A DNA stretch of 52,966 nt from Deinococcus aquatilis DSM 23025 (lineage in GTDB: Bacteria > Deinococcota > Deinococci > Deinococcales > Deinococcaceae), in contig NZ_KB899731.1 of the NCBI RefSeq assembly GCF_000378445.1, positions 1 through 52,966 of the forward strand, given 5' to 3'. This document shows, piece after piece, positions 39,965 to 50,029 of the stretch. The first letter of the stretch is position 1; each line of letters begins with the position of its first letter. Below the pieces are notes generated by a model. The model did no database searches and was not told where the DNA came from. It saw nothing but the letters and a program-made list of their open reading frames with translations. A program made the position numbers and the translations under genes.

Positions 39965-40010
39965 CTGTTAATCGGATGGTCGTAGGTTCGATCCCTACCT
40001 GCCGAGCCAA
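39965..40010 (+). repeat. attR: displaced tRNA-Asn 3' end
   Basis: 46-bp perfect repeat of 30688-30733. It lacks the 5' half of the tRNA and is not a functional gene. Confidence 0.95.
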
Positions 40011-40017
40011 ACACAAT

Positions 40018-40041
40018 CCCCCGCCCAGTGCGGGGGTTTTT
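40018..40041 (+). terminator. Original tRNA-Asn terminator, displaced by integration
   Basis: CCCCCGC/GCGGGGG with a 5-base loop and TTTTT, eight bases after attR. Its distance from the repeat is about the same as that of the element-borne terminator from attL. Confidence 0.8.
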
Positions 40042-40082
40042 GTTGTCGGCTCTGGCTGGGCAACTGAGGCTGAGCGGCAGCT

Positions 40083-41117
40083 TCAGCGGGTTTTTGTCAC
40101 CTTGCTCAGAAGTGGCGGCGCATCTGGATTGAGGCCCCGGTGCAGGGCCAGATGCGCGGCATACAGGTAAAAGGCCAGCGCACTTGCCACCGGATCGGTC
40201 AGGGCGTGCCCCGTCTGCGGCGTGGTCAGGGTGCTTCCCAGGGCTGGCCCAATGGTGCGGAGGTCGGCCCCGGCAGCCAGCAGATCAGCATAAGCGCCCG
40301 CCGTGGCACTCTGGGCAGCGTCGGCAGGGGCAAAACCCAGCAGCGGCACGCCCTCGGCCAGCAGACGCTTGGGGCCGTGGCTGAATTCGGCGGCAGAGTA
40401 GGCCTCGGCGTGAATGCCCGACGTTTCCTTGAGTTTCAGCGCCGCTTCCTGGGCAATGCCAAAGTGCAGCCCCCGCGCCAGCACCAGCAGGTTGTCGGCA
40501 AAGCGGTAGCGCTCGGCCAATTCACTTGCCGCCCCCTCCAGCTCCAACGTGCGCGTCAGGGCGGCAGGGAGGGCGTGCAGCGCAGTATTCAGGTCATCGC
40601 CTTCGGTCAGGGCGGCCAGTACGGGTAGGAAGGCGGTCAGGCTGGCAAGATAGCTTTTGGTAGCCGCCACGGCCCGTTCCTCGCCGCACTTCAGGGGCAA
40701 GACGAACTCGGCGGCCCCAGCCAGATCGCTGTCCTCCACATTCACGAGGGCCACGGTCAGCGCCCCATTTTCCCGCGCCATCCGCACGTTTTCCACCACA
40801 TCCGGGCTGGCCCCGCTTTGCGATACGGCGATGACCAACGCGCCGCGCAGATCCAGCCGCGTGCCGTAGAGGGTATGCACGCTGGGGCCGAGGCTGGCAA
40901 CCGGCAACGCCAACTGCGTCTCCAGCGCGTATTTCAAGAACGTGCAGGCGTGATCGCTGCTGCCCCGCGCCACCGTGACGGCGTAGGGCGGGCGGCGTTG
41001 GCGCAGGGCCTCGGCCAAGCGTGCGGCAGCCTCGGCATTTTCGGCCAGTTGGCGGGCAATGACTGTGGGTGCCTCGCGGGCCTCTTGCAGCATCAGTGGG
41101 TCGGCTGGGTTGGTCAT
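40083..41117 (-). CDS. nagB-II: SIS-domain glucosamine-6-phosphate deaminase (NagB-II type)
   Basis: 344 residues with two sugar-isomerase domains, as in the isomerase half of GlmS, but without the glutaminase domain. Signatures are TVARGSSDHACTFLKYALE, VIAVSQSGASPDVVENVRMA (phosphate-binding Ser/Thr) and LKLKETSGIHAEAYSAAEFS with the Glu/Lys active region. Next to nagA, the likely reaction is glucosamine-6-phosphate to fructose-6-phosphate plus ammonia. Its ATG overlaps the nagA stop by 4 bases, so the two are co-translated. Confidence 0.88.
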   Translation of the reverse strand: MTNPADPLMLQEAREAPTVIARQLAENAEAAARLAEALRQRRPPYAVTVARGSSDHACTFLKYALETQLALPVASLGPSVHTLYGTRLDLRGALVIAVSQSGASPDVVENVRMARENGALTVALVNVEDSDLAGAAEFVLPLKCGEERAVAATKSYLASLTAFLPVLAALTEGDDLNTALHALPAALTRTLELEGAASELAERYRFADNLLVLARGLHFGIAQEAALKLKETSGIHAEAYSAAEFSHGPKRLLAEGVPLLGFAPADAAQSATAGAYADLLAAGADLRTIGPALGSTLTTPQTGHALTDPVASALAFYLYAAHLALHRGLNPDAPPLLSKVTKTR

Positions 41118-42292
41118 ACGTTGGCCTCGGTGGGAGTGGACTCCTGGGACGGGTGCAGGGGGATGGCGTGACCACCCACGTACACGGCTTTCACATTCAG
41201 ATCGTTGTCCAGCACAGTCAGATCGGCCCGCAGGCCCACGCGCAGCTCTCCCCGGTCGGTCAGGCCCAGCGAGGCAGCGGGGGCAGCGCTCAGCATCCGG
41301 CTGGCTTCGGCCAGAGGCACGCCCAGCCGCACCGCGTTTCTGAGGGCCACATCCAGCGTCAAGACACTTCCGGCAATCGTGCCGTCTGGAAGAGTGGCTT
41401 TGCCGTCTCTGACCGTCACGGGTTGGCCGCCCAGTTCGCTGTCACCGTCGCCCAGTCCGGCGGCCCGCATCGCGTCGGTGATCAGCAGCACGCGGCCCGG
41501 AGCAGCGGCGCGGGCCAACAAAAAGCTGGTGGGATGAACATGAATGCCGTCCAGAATGATCTCCAGGAAAGCGTGTGGATCGGCCAGCAGCGCTCCAGCC
41601 ACGCCGGGGGTGCGGCCTTCTATTCCGCCCATCGCGTTGTAAAGGTGCGTGGCGCAGGTGCGTGCCCCCAGTTCGTGCAGGGCCGACAGAAAGGCCGAAA
41701 CGGTCTCGGCGTCGGCGCGGGTATGGCCGATGCCGATGCGAACGCCCACACCTGCCAGAGCGCGGGCCAGTTCCAGCGCACCGGGCAATTCGGGGGCGAG
41801 GGTCACGGCGCGGATCACCTTCAGCGCCAGCAGTTCAGCAGTCAGGTTGGGGTGAGGCAGGACGGCGTGGGGCGGTTGCGCTCCCAGCCGCCCCGGACTG
41901 ATAAAGGGGCCTTCCAGATGCGCCCCCGGAATATCCGCGCCGCCCACCACGCCGCCCGCATCCATCACTTCGCGCACGCCGCGCAGGGCGGCCAGGACTT
42001 CGGGCCAACGGTGCGTGATGGTGGTGGGCAACAGCGTGGTCGTACCATGCTGCGCGTGCAGGCGGGCCAGTTGCCGTACTCCGGTGGGGCCGTCCATCGT
42101 GTCGCCGCCCGCGCCGCCGTGAACGTGGGTGTCTATGAATCCGGGCAGGATCAGCAGATCAGACGGAACATCTCCAGAAGTCAGGGCCTCTATCTGCGTT
42201 CCAAAACGGAGGCTTCCGGGCCTAAAAACTCCGTCTGGGTGAAGGATTTGGCCGTGTAGAGTCTGAGCGTATAGGGTTTGGGCGGCGGGCAT
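41114..42292 (-). CDS. nagA: N-acetylglucosamine-6-phosphate deacetylase
   Basis: Amidohydrolase of amino-sugar breakdown, 392 residues. Metal and substrate residues are visible: [10 protein letters not shown] near residue 55, Glu in [12 protein letters not shown], His in [20 protein letters not shown] with the second His, DGIHVHP and the catalytic Asp in [17 protein letters not shown] is eight bases before the ATG. A TTGACA-18-TAGGCT promoter with an operator-like sequence in its spacer precedes it. Confidence 0.95.
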   Translation of the reverse strand: MPAAQTLYAQTLHGQILHPDGVFRPGSLRFGTQIEALTSGDVPSDLLILPGFIDTHVHGGAGGDTMDGPTGVRQLARLHAQHGTTTLLPTTITHRWPEVLAALRGVREVMDAGGVVGGADIPGAHLEGPFISPGRLGAQPPHAVLPHPNLTAELLALKVIRAVTLAPELPGALELARALAGVGVRIGIGHTRADAETVSAFLSALHELGARTCATHLYNAMGGIEGRTPGVAGALLADPHAFLEIILDGIHVHPTSFLLARAAAPGRVLLITDAMRAAGLGDGDSELGGQPVTVRDGKATLPDGTIAGSVLTLDVALRNAVRLGVPLAEASRMLSAAPAASLGLTDRGELRVGLRADLTVLDNDLNVKAVYVGGHAIPLHPSQESTPTEANV

Positions 42293-42336
42293 GGTCGCTC
42301 CTTGAGGAGAAAGAACACGGCTGAGAATGGAGCCTC

Positions 42337-42421
42337 AGCCTACCTCCCGAAAATAATTTCTGTCAATGCAGGAAGCGTTGGTAAATTATTTTCATCACCC
42401 GCCATGCTTTACCCTGCCCCT
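42337..42421. promoter_or_regulatory. Divergent nagA/aminotransferase promoters with paired operators
   Basis: nagA promoter (minus): TTGACA at 42361-42366, an 18-base spacer, TAGGCT at 42337-42342. Plus promoter: TACCCT at 42410-42415, six bases before the ATG. GAAAATAATTT (42349-42359) and AAATTATTTTC (42383-42393) form a perfect 11-bp inverted repeat; each half is itself close to GAAAWTWWTTTC, an RpiR/MurR-style operator. One lies in the nagA spacer, the other over the opposing -35 region. Confidence 0.7.
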
Positions 42422-43567
42422 ATGTGGGCTTCTCAGCGGGCACAGCGTGTGCCGACCAGTGTGTTTTCTTTGATGGATGCGGCGCTTGGGCGGGCGCGGG
42501 CGGCGGGGTTGCAGATCATTGATCTCAGCATCGGCTCCAGCGACCTTGCCCCACCCATGCAGGCGCTCGACGCGCTCAGGGACGCCACCCACGACCCCAG
42601 CTCTTACCGCTATCCCCTGTTCTCGGATACCCGGCCCCTGCGGGAAGCGGCGGCGGCATACCTCGGGCGGCGCTACGGCGTGCAGGTGGATGCCGAACGG
42701 GAAGTCTTGCCCCTAATCGGCGCACAGGAAGGGCTGGCGCATCTGCTACTGGCCGTGACCGATCCCGGCGATACGCTGCTGCTGCCCGACCCCTGCTACC
42801 CGCCTTATCTGGGTGCGGCAGCGGTGGCGGGCCTGAATATCGTCCCTCTTCCGCTGCGGCCAGAGCGCGGCTTTTTGCCGGAGTTGGACAGCTTGCCCGC
42901 CGACCTGCGCCCCCGCGTGCTGCTGCTGAATTATCCCAACAACCCCACATCGGCGGTGGCGGATGCGGCCTTTTTTACCCAGGCCGCCGCGTGGTGCAGG
43001 GCACGGGGCACGCTGCTGATCCACGATCACCCCTATGCCGAACTGACTTTTGGCGACTACCAAGCGCCGAGTGCGCTGCAAGCAGGCCTGAGCGGCATTG
43101 TCGAGCTGCATTCCCTGAGCAAGACGCACCATATGGGCGGCTTCCGGGTAGGCTTCGCGGCGGGAGACGCCGGAGCCGTGGCCGCGCTGGGCCGGGTCAA
43201 AGGCGCGGTGGACTTTCACCCGTATCTGGGCATTCAGCGGGCCGCGACGGTGGCGCTGGGCCTTCCCGACCATCTGGGGCGCGAGGGAGCCAGAGTGTTT
43301 CAGGAACGCCGCGACGCCCTGTTGCCTGCCCTACGTGATCTGGGCTGGGCCGTGCAGACGCCGCAGGCCAGCATGTACCTGTGGGCACAGGTGCCCGGCC
43401 TGACCGACAGCGTGGCCTACGCCGTACGGATGGCCGAAACGACTGGAGTGGCCCTGAGTCCGGGGCGAGCCTTCGGGCCGGGCGGAGAGGGCTTCGTGCG
43501 CTTTGCGCTGGTGCAGCCGCCGGAAGTGCTGGTGGAGGCGGCGAGGCGGCTTGGGGGCGGTGAATAG
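42422..43567 (+). CDS. PLP-dependent class I/II aminotransferase
   Basis: 381 residues, fold-type I. It has [11 protein letters not shown] near the start, [20 protein letters not shown], the PLP-contacting [19 protein letters not shown] and the Schiff-base Lys in [17 protein letters not shown]. It resembles LL-diaminopimelate or alanine/aspartate-type transaminases; the substrate is not clear. ATG at 42422 is six bases after TACCCT (leaderless pattern), and an upstream open frame through the operators is ignored. Shared control with nagA suggests a link to amino-sugar nitrogen. Confidence 0.9.
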   Translation: MWASQRAQRVPTSVFSLMDAALGRARAAGLQIIDLSIGSSDLAPPMQALDALRDATHDPSSYRYPLFSDTRPLREAAAAYLGRRYGVQVDAEREVLPLIGAQEGLAHLLLAVTDPGDTLLLPDPCYPPYLGAAAVAGLNIVPLPLRPERGFLPELDSLPADLRPRVLLLNYPNNPTSAVADAAFFTQAAAWCRARGTLLIHDHPYAELTFGDYQAPSALQAGLSGIVELHSLSKTHHMGGFRVGFAAGDAGAVAALGRVKGAVDFHPYLGIQRAATVALGLPDHLGREGARVFQERRDALLPALRDLGWAVQTPQASMYLWAQVPGLTDSVAYAVRMAETTGVALSPGRAFGPGGEGFVRFALVQPPEVLVEAARRLGGGE

Positions 43568-43570
43568 GGC

Positions 43571-43725
43571 GTGGTCAGTGGGAAAAGATGAAGGACGAAC
43601 CCCCCAGTCGGCTTCGCCGCCAGCCCCCCTTGAGGGGAGCGCAAGTGCTTTCAAGTCCCCACCTCTGAGGGGGGGCGTTGCGCCAGCAACGGGGGGGTTG
43701 CCCTTCCCACTCACCACTGACCACT
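43571..43725. repeat. Intergenic repeat with inverted ends (copy 2)
   Basis: GTGGTCAGTGGGAA (43571-43584) faces TTCCCACTCACC... (43704-43725) across about 120 bp of C- and G-run sequence (CCCCCTTGAGGGG, GGGGGGGTTG). The right arm is identical over 22 bases to 11190-11211. Not coding. Confidence 0.6.
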
Positions 43726-43733
43726 GACTGCGG

Positions 43734-45671
43734 TCAAACCACTGCCGTCGCCGCCAACCGTTCCAGCACCCCCGGATCTTCCAGCGTGCTCGTATCGCCC
43801 TCGATCTTGCGGCCTGCAGCGATCTGTCTCAGGAAGCGGCGCATGATTTTGCCGCTGCGGGTTTTGGGCAGGGCGTCGGCGATGTAGATGGCATCGGGGC
43901 GGGCCAGTGCGCCGATTTGCGTGACGACGTAGGCACGCAGCGCCACCGGGTCTACGGTCTGACCCACCTGCGGCAGCACGAAGGCCACCACACACTCCCC
44001 CTTCAGGTCATCCGGTTTGCCCACCACGGCGGCTTCGGCCACGCTGGGATGGGCCACCAGTGCGCTTTCGATTTCCATCGTGCCCAGTCGGTGGCCCGAG
44101 ACGCTGAGTACGTCATCTACACGGCCCATCACGGTGATGTAGCCGTCGGCGTCTTTGCGTGCGCCGTCTCCGGCAAAGTAGACGTGCGGAATTTCTCCCC
44201 AGTAGGCTTTGCGGTAGCGCTCATCGTCGCCGTACACGGTACGCAGCATCGAAGGCCAGGGTTTACGGATCACCAGCAGGCCGCCCTCGTCGTGGCCGAG
44301 TTCTTCTCCCTCCCGGTTTACGATGGCCGGGTCTATGCCGTACATGGGCAGGCCCGCCGTGCCGGGTTTGGCCGGATGCGCCCCCGGCAGCGTGGTCAGC
44401 ATGATGGCCCCGGTTTCGGTCTGCCACCACGTATCGATCACTGGGCAGCGGTTGCCACCGATCACGCGGCGATACCACATCCACGCTTCGGGGTTGATCG
44501 GCTCTCCTACCGACCCCAACAGGCGCAGGCTGCTGAGGTCATAGGCCGCCGGAAGCGCGTCGCCCTGCCGCATAAAGGCGCGAATGGCGGTAGGCGCGGT
44601 GTAAAGAATGGTCACGCCGTGTTTCTGGATGATCTGCCAGAAGCGCCCCCAGTCGGGGTGGTTGGGCGCACCCTCGTACATCAGCACAGTGGCTCCGTTC
44701 AGCAGCGGGCCGTACACGGTGTAGCTGTGCCCCGTGACCCAGCCAATGTCGGCGGTACACCAGAACACGTCGTCGGGTTTGAGGTCAAAGACCGTTTTGG
44801 TGGTCAGGTAGGTGCCCACCATGTAGCCGCCCGTGGTGTGCAGCACGCCCTTGGGCTTGCCCGTACTGCCCGACGTATACAGCACGAACAGCGGGTGTTC
44901 GGCATCCAGTGCGGCGGCTTCGTGCTCGGTCTCGGCTCCGGCCAAGGCGTCGTGCCACCACAGGTCGCGGCCTTCTTGCATGGTGACGGGCGTTCCGGCG
45001 CGGCGCACCACCAGCACATGCTCCAGCGTGGGCGTGCGCGTGGCGGCCTCGTCTGCATTGGCCTTCAGGTTCACGGGTTGGCCGCGCCGGTAGCCCGCGT
45101 CGGCGGTGATCAGCAGTTTGCACTGGGCATCGTTGATTCGGTCGGCCAGCGCTCCCACCGAAAAGCCACCGAAGACCACCGAATGCACCGCGCCGATCCG
45201 GGCACAGGCCAGCATGGCAATCGCTGCTTCAGGAATCAGGGGCAGATACAGCGTCACGCGGTCTCCGGCCACCACACCCAGCGCAGTCAGGGCATTGGCC
45301 GCCCGCTTCACCTCGGCCAGCAGTTCGCTGTAGGTCAGGGTTCGTACCTCGCCGTCTTCACCTTCCCAGATCATTGCCCGCTTGTTGCCCAGGCCCTGCG
45401 CCACGTTACGGTCAAGGGCATTGAAGGCGATATTGGTCTGACCACCCGCAAACCACTGCGCGTGCGGCTCCTGCCAGTCCAGTACCTGCGTCCACGGCTT
45501 CATCCACGTCAGGTCGGCGGCCACCTCGCCCCAGAAGCCGTTCGGGTCTTGCAGGCTGCGCTCATAGCGGATCTGATATTCGGCGGCGGTCAGGCTGGCC
45601 GTGGCAGCAAATTCGGCGCTGGGAGCAAACACACGGTTTTCATGCAACACGTTGTCAATTTGGTCGGTCAT
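43734..45671 (-). CDS. acs: Acetyl-CoA synthetase
   Basis: AMP-forming enzyme that activates acetate to acetyl-CoA; 645 residues, standard. The adenylation motifs are [27 protein letters not shown] and the C-terminal [11 protein letters not shown], whose Lys is the usual acetylation target. It begins [17 protein letters not shown]. It lies downstream of the DUF485-actP pair on the same strand, with a 198-base gap that contains a hairpin, so acetate uptake and activation are adjacent. Confidence 0.97.
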   Translation of the reverse strand: MTDQIDNVLHENRVFAPSAEFAATASLTAAEYQIRYERSLQDPNGFWGEVAADLTWMKPWTQVLDWQEPHAQWFAGGQTNIAFNALDRNVAQGLGNKRAMIWEGEDGEVRTLTYSELLAEVKRAANALTALGVVAGDRVTLYLPLIPEAAIAMLACARIGAVHSVVFGGFSVGALADRINDAQCKLLITADAGYRRGQPVNLKANADEAATRTPTLEHVLVVRRAGTPVTMQEGRDLWWHDALAGAETEHEAAALDAEHPLFVLYTSGSTGKPKGVLHTTGGYMVGTYLTTKTVFDLKPDDVFWCTADIGWVTGHSYTVYGPLLNGATVLMYEGAPNHPDWGRFWQIIQKHGVTILYTAPTAIRAFMRQGDALPAAYDLSSLRLLGSVGEPINPEAWMWYRRVIGGNRCPVIDTWWQTETGAIMLTTLPGAHPAKPGTAGLPMYGIDPAIVNREGEELGHDEGGLLVIRKPWPSMLRTVYGDDERYRKAYWGEIPHVYFAGDGARKDADGYITVMGRVDDVLSVSGHRLGTMEIESALVAHPSVAEAAVVGKPDDLKGECVVAFVLPQVGQTVDPVALRAYVVTQIGALARPDAIYIADALPKTRSGKIMRRFLRQIAAGRKIEGDTSTLEDPGVLERLAATAVV

Positions 45672-45800
45672 AGACAGGGAATCTCCACGGGATCACAGGA
45701 TGAGGGCAACGGGACAAGAGGGCTGAAAGAGTGCGGTCAATCTACTCTGCCTGAGCCTGAGAGGGGCGGCAGCCGGAAGGCAAGGGGCCTGGAAGGTCAT

Positions 45801-45824
45801 GCCCCCGGCACAGGGGTCGGGGGC
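45801..45824 (-). other. Hairpin between actP and acs
   Basis: GCCCCCG/CGGGGGC with a 10-base loop; no T run. Possible attenuator or end of the actP message. Confidence 0.4.
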
Positions 45825-45869
45825 GCAGCGGGAAGACTTCAGAATCGGAGGGAGGCTGCGTGCCCGAGT

Positions 45870-47462
45870 TCAGTCGTGTGCGGCGACTGTGCCGTCCATT
45901 CCGGCCCCGGTGTAGGCGCGGAACTGCATCTCTTCAAACAACTGGTCTTCGTCCTCGCGGCGGCGGGAAGCCCCGATCAACGTTCCGATGACCGCAAAGG
46001 CGAAGCCTGCCGGAATGCTGACGATGCCCGGATTCTCCAGCGGAAAGATCGCCTGCGCCTGAATGGGCCTGCGGCCAGTGGTTTTTTCGGGCGGGTCGAT
46101 GCCCATGATGTTGGGGCTGATGGCGATCAGGGTCAGGCAGGTCAGGATGCCGCCCACGATGCCCCAGATGGCTCCGGTGGCATTGAATTTGCGCCAGAAC
46201 AGCGTAAACAGGATCACGGGGACATTGGCACTGGCCGCAATCGCAAAGGCCAGCGCCACCAGAAAGGCCACGTTCTGCGTCTGGGCCAACAGCCCCAGCA
46301 CGATGGCGACGATTCCCACAGCCACCGTTGCGAGTCGGGCCACCCGGAACTGCTCGCCTTCGCTGGCCTTGCCACCCCGCATCACGCCATTGAAAATATC
46401 GTGCGTAAAGCTGGTGCTGGCCGCGATGGTCAGGCCCGCAACCACTGCCAGAATGGTGGCGAACGCCACAGCCGTCACGAAGGCCAGTCCGAACTCGCCG
46501 CCCACCGTGCCTGCCCCACCAAACAGCGCCTGAGCGAGCAGCGGCGCGGCCATGTTCCCGGCAGCATTGGCCGTCGCAATGGCTTCCTTGCCGACCAGAA
46601 CGTTGGCGGCGTTGCCCATCAGGGCTGTCATCACATAAAAGGCTCCGATCAGGACCATCGCCCAGACCACGCTCTTGCGGGCATCCTGGGCAGTGGGTAC
46701 GGTATAAAAGCGCACCAGAATGTGCGGCAGTCCTGCGGTGCCCAGCACCAGCGCCAGTCCCAGACTGATCAGGTCAACGGGGTTTTTGTATTTCAGCCCC
46801 GCGCCCAGAAACTCTGCGCCGTTTTTGGCTTCGGCGGCCCCCAGCAGGTTGCTGAAGCTCCAGCCAAAGCGGTTCAGAATCAGCACGCTCATGACCACCG
46901 TGGCAAACATCAGCAGGGTCGCCTTGACGATCTGCACCCAGGTGGTCGCCAGCATTCCGCCGACCACCACGTAGATGATCATCAGCACGCCCACCAGCGG
47001 AATAGCCACACTGGGCTTCAAGACTCCGCCCGACAGCAGGCTGATCAGGGTGCCTGCGCCCACCACCTGGGCGATCATGTAAAAGGTCGAAACAACGATG
47101 GTGGAAAGGGCGGCGTACATCCGCACGCGGGGGTCACGCAGGCGGTATACCAGCATGTCGGCCAGCGTGTATTTGCCCAGATTCCGCAATGGCTCGGCCA
47201 CGATAAACAGCACCGTGAGGTAAGCGATAAACCAGCCCACCGAGTACATGAATCCGTCAAAGCCGTTGAGAGCGATCAATCCGGTGATGCCCAGAAACGA
47301 CGCCGCGCTCATGTAGTCGCCCGCAATGGCAATTCCGTTCTGGCCCGCGCTGATTTTGCCGCCTGCCACATAAAAATCGCTGGTGCTGGTATTGCGCCGA
47401 CTGGCCCAGAAGGTGATGCCCAAGGTGATCGCCACGATCACGGCGGCAAGCAGGAAGGTCAT
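45870..47462 (-). CDS. actP: Cation/acetate symporter
   Basis: Sodium:solute symporter family, 530 residues, about 13 membrane helices. It begins with a helix then [20 protein letters not shown] and [14 protein letters not shown], which are typical of ActP. Its ATG overlaps the stop of the small DUF485 gene by 4 bases, the usual yjcH-actP arrangement. Likely imports acetate for the Acs encoded next door. Confidence 0.95.
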   Translation of the reverse strand: MTFLLAAVIVAITLGITFWASRRNTSTSDFYVAGGKISAGQNGIAIAGDYMSAASFLGITGLIALNGFDGFMYSVGWFIAYLTVLFIVAEPLRNLGKYTLADMLVYRLRDPRVRMYAALSTIVVSTFYMIAQVVGAGTLISLLSGGVLKPSVAIPLVGVLMIIYVVVGGMLATTWVQIVKATLLMFATVVMSVLILNRFGWSFSNLLGAAEAKNGAEFLGAGLKYKNPVDLISLGLALVLGTAGLPHILVRFYTVPTAQDARKSVVWAMVLIGAFYVMTALMGNAANVLVGKEAIATANAAGNMAAPLLAQALFGGAGTVGGEFGLAFVTAVAFATILAVVAGLTIAASTSFTHDIFNGVMRGGKASEGEQFRVARLATVAVGIVAIVLGLLAQTQNVAFLVALAFAIAASANVPVILFTLFWRKFNATGAIWGIVGGILTCLTLIAISPNIMGIDPPEKTTGRRPIQAQAIFPLENPGIVSIPAGFAFAVIGTLIGASRRREDEDQLFEEMQFRAYTGAGMDGTVAAHD

Positions 47463-47758
47463 CGCTGCGCCTCCAGAGCCAGTCGGTCGAAGGTACGGGC
47501 CTTGCGAACATAGAGGGCGGCCAGAATCCAGCCCATCACGAATTCAGCAAAGGCCATCAGGTAACCGAAAGTGACGTTCCCCAGCACCTTCTGGGCCATC
47601 AGCGGCTTGTTGTACCCGGCCAGCAGCGGCAACAAAAAGTACAGCACCAGAAAAGTGATGGTCATGACCACCGTAAAACGGACCCGCTCGGCCACCAGCT
47701 GCTGAAAAGCGCTGTTGCGAACGGATGAAGAGCCGGACTGCACCTGAGATACGGTCAT
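47459..47758 (-). CDS. DUF485 membrane protein (YjcH-like)
   Basis: 99 residues with two membrane helices ([20 protein letters not shown] and [20 protein letters not shown]) and the DUF485 pattern [16 protein letters not shown]. Partner of ActP by genome context; its role is not established. GGAGG lies six bases before the ATG at 47758. The frame is open 22 codons upstream but without similarity. Confidence 0.92.
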   Translation of the reverse strand: MTVSQVQSGSSSVRNSAFQQLVAERVRFTVVMTITFLVLYFLLPLLAGYNKPLMAQKVLGNVTFGYLMAFAEFVMGWILAALYVRKARTFDRLALEAQR

Positions 47759-47846
47759 GCGGGCCTCCTGAACACAGGAAATGGGGCGGGGCGACGCATT
47801 GTGCGCCTCCAAAAACATCACCAAGTAGGATTGTTGGACTCAATTC

Positions 47847-47875
47847 AGAGTAGAATTTGCTTAATCTAAAATCAA
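47847..47875 (-). promoter_or_regulatory. Predicted promoter of DUF485-actP
   Basis: Minus-strand TTGATT (47870-47875), 17 bases, TACTCT (47847-47852), in an A/T-rich stretch, leaving a leader of about 80 bases. Confidence 0.5.
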
Positions 47876-48004
47876 TGTACTGAGATCAATAAAAATGTAT
47901 CTGCTATTGGAACACAGATAGTCAGTTGTGGCTCATCAGATTGGGTTGCCCAGCGTAAGCCCCGCACTCTCTGAGCCGCTGCTGGGCGCGTATGTTGGGT
48001 GGTA

Positions 48005-49048
48005 ATGTCCCCGCTTTCTGCCTCTACTCCTCAGCTGACTCCGGCGCTGCTGACCGATCAGCTGGGGCGGCCCCTGCGCGATCTGCGAATCAGCGTGACC
48101 GACCGCTGCAATCTGCGCTGCACGTACTGCATGCCCGCCGAGGTCTTTGGGCCGGACTACGCCTTCCTGCCCCGTACTGAACTGCTGACCTTTGAAGAAA
48201 TAGAGCAGCTGGCAGAGGCATTCGTGACGTTGGGGGTGCAAAAGCTGCGGCTGACCGGGGGCGAACCTTTGCTGAGGCGCGACCTGCCTGACCTTGTGGC
48301 CCGTCTGGCCCGGCTTGGGGGCGTGGAAGACATTGCCATGACCACCAATGGGCTGCTGCTGCCCCGCTTGGCGGCCCCTCTCAAGGCGGCAGGTCTGGGG
48401 CGGGTCACAGTAAGTATCGACAGCCTGGATCCAGAGATTTTCGGACGTATGAACGGACTGGGCACGCACCCTGACCGCGTGATGGACGGCATAGAGGCGG
48501 CCCTGCAGGCCGGGTTGGGCGTCAAAGTCAATACGGTGGTGCAGCGCGGCGTCAATGATGCGGGCCTGCGCGAATTATGGCTGGCCCTCAGAGACAAGGC
48601 AGTGTTGCGCTTCATCGAGTTTATGGATGTGGGCAACCATAACGGCTGGAATATGGACGCGGTCGTGCCTTCCCGCGAGGTACTTGCCCGCCTGAGCGAA
48701 GACGGCCTGGGCAGTGAATTTGCGCCCGCACAGGCCAACTACCGGGGTGAGGTGGCGGCCCGGCACCAGGATGCAGACGGCCACGAGATCGGTCTGATTT
48801 CCTCAGTGACCGCCCCTTTCTGCGGCGATTGCTCACGGGCGCGGCTCTCGGCGGTGGGCACCCTGTATACCTGCCTCTTTGCTGGCACTGGAACCGATTT
48901 GCGTGCACCGCTCCGGGCCGGGGCCACAGATGATGAATTGCGTTCCCAGATCGCGGGCGTATGGCAGGTCAGACGCGACCGATACAGTGAGGAGCGCGGG
49001 GAGGTGACGCAGCGTCAGAAAGTGGAGATGTCTCACATTGGCGGGTAA
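48005..49048 (+). CDS. moaA: GTP 3',8-cyclase (molybdopterin biosynthesis)
   Basis: Radical-SAM enzyme for the first step of molybdenum-cofactor synthesis; 347 residues. The N-terminal cluster motif is CNLRCTYC near residue 33; the C-terminal cluster uses PFCGDCSRARLS and the later Cys in LYTCLF. RLTGGEPLLRRDL is the SAM/GGEP motif. The last residues KVEMSHIGG match the functional GG tail. ATG at 48005 is eight bases after TATGTT. No other moa genes are adjacent. Confidence 0.95.
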   Translation: MSPLSASTPQLTPALLTDQLGRPLRDLRISVTDRCNLRCTYCMPAEVFGPDYAFLPRTELLTFEEIEQLAEAFVTLGVQKLRLTGGEPLLRRDLPDLVARLARLGGVEDIAMTTNGLLLPRLAAPLKAAGLGRVTVSIDSLDPEIFGRMNGLGTHPDRVMDGIEAALQAGLGVKVNTVVQRGVNDAGLRELWLALRDKAVLRFIEFMDVGNHNGWNMDAVVPSREVLARLSEDGLGSEFAPAQANYRGEVAARHQDADGHEIGLISSVTAPFCGDCSRARLSAVGTLYTCLFAGTGTDLRAPLRAGATDDELRSQIAGVWQVRRDRYSEERGEVTQRQKVEMSHIGG

Positions 49049-49209
49049 TGCCGATCTGAGCGTAAAAACTTAACTTTCATGTATCCTGAAGTCGGCTCTT
49101 ATTTTTGTTACCGTACCAGTCACAAGTCAGACAACCTTGTGTACTCCTGACACAAACTCTAAGATAGGCGACCAGAGGCTCAACAGGAAGCTGATGTTCG
49201 AGCCTGAAG

Positions 49210-49909
<700 letters not shown>

Positions 49910-49933
49910 GGAGAGCTGTAAACAAATAGGTGC

Positions 49934-49984
49934 AGAGAAAGAGCGGGAGGCTTGGCAAGTTGCCAACGCTCCCGCTCTTTCTCT
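49934..49984. terminator. Bidirectional terminator, 16-bp perfect stem
   Basis: AGAGAAAGAGCGGGAG (49934-49949) pairs perfectly with 49969-49984; an inner stem TTGGCAA/TTGCCAA fills the loop. Lies between the convergent gntR and helD-like genes; A/T-rich ends serve both strands. Confidence 0.85.
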
Positions 49985-50029
49985 ACCATGGAAAAAAATA
50001 ATTCCACGCCGCATGTCCTACAGCCTTGC

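Larger units (their letters stand above)
30688..40010. mobile_element. 9.3-kb integrative element with its own replication module
   Basis: Bounded by a 46-bp perfect direct repeat that starts in the tRNA-Asn anticodon loop. It contains an integrase, a repressor with a divergent switch, an Xis-like protein, a Spo11/TopoVI-A-like protein, a primase, a RepA-like ATPase, an oriC-like DnaA-box cluster and an extensive repeat-rich non-coding block. No virion, packaging, relaxase or mating gene is seen. The replication genes are joined by 4- to 8-base overlaps, or at most a two-base gap at the RepA-like start. It may be a satellite that borrows transfer functions, or an integrating plasmid. Confidence 0.92.

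Noticed and set aside
43917..47513. 1198-codon plus-strand open frame opposite acs and actP
   Set aside because: Antisense shadow spanning two certain genes and their intergenic region; composition is not protein-like.
47941..48004. Moco riboswitch upstream of moaA
   Set aside because: Only a simple GCCCAGC/GCTGGGC stem is seen; the conserved Moco-motif bases could not be found.
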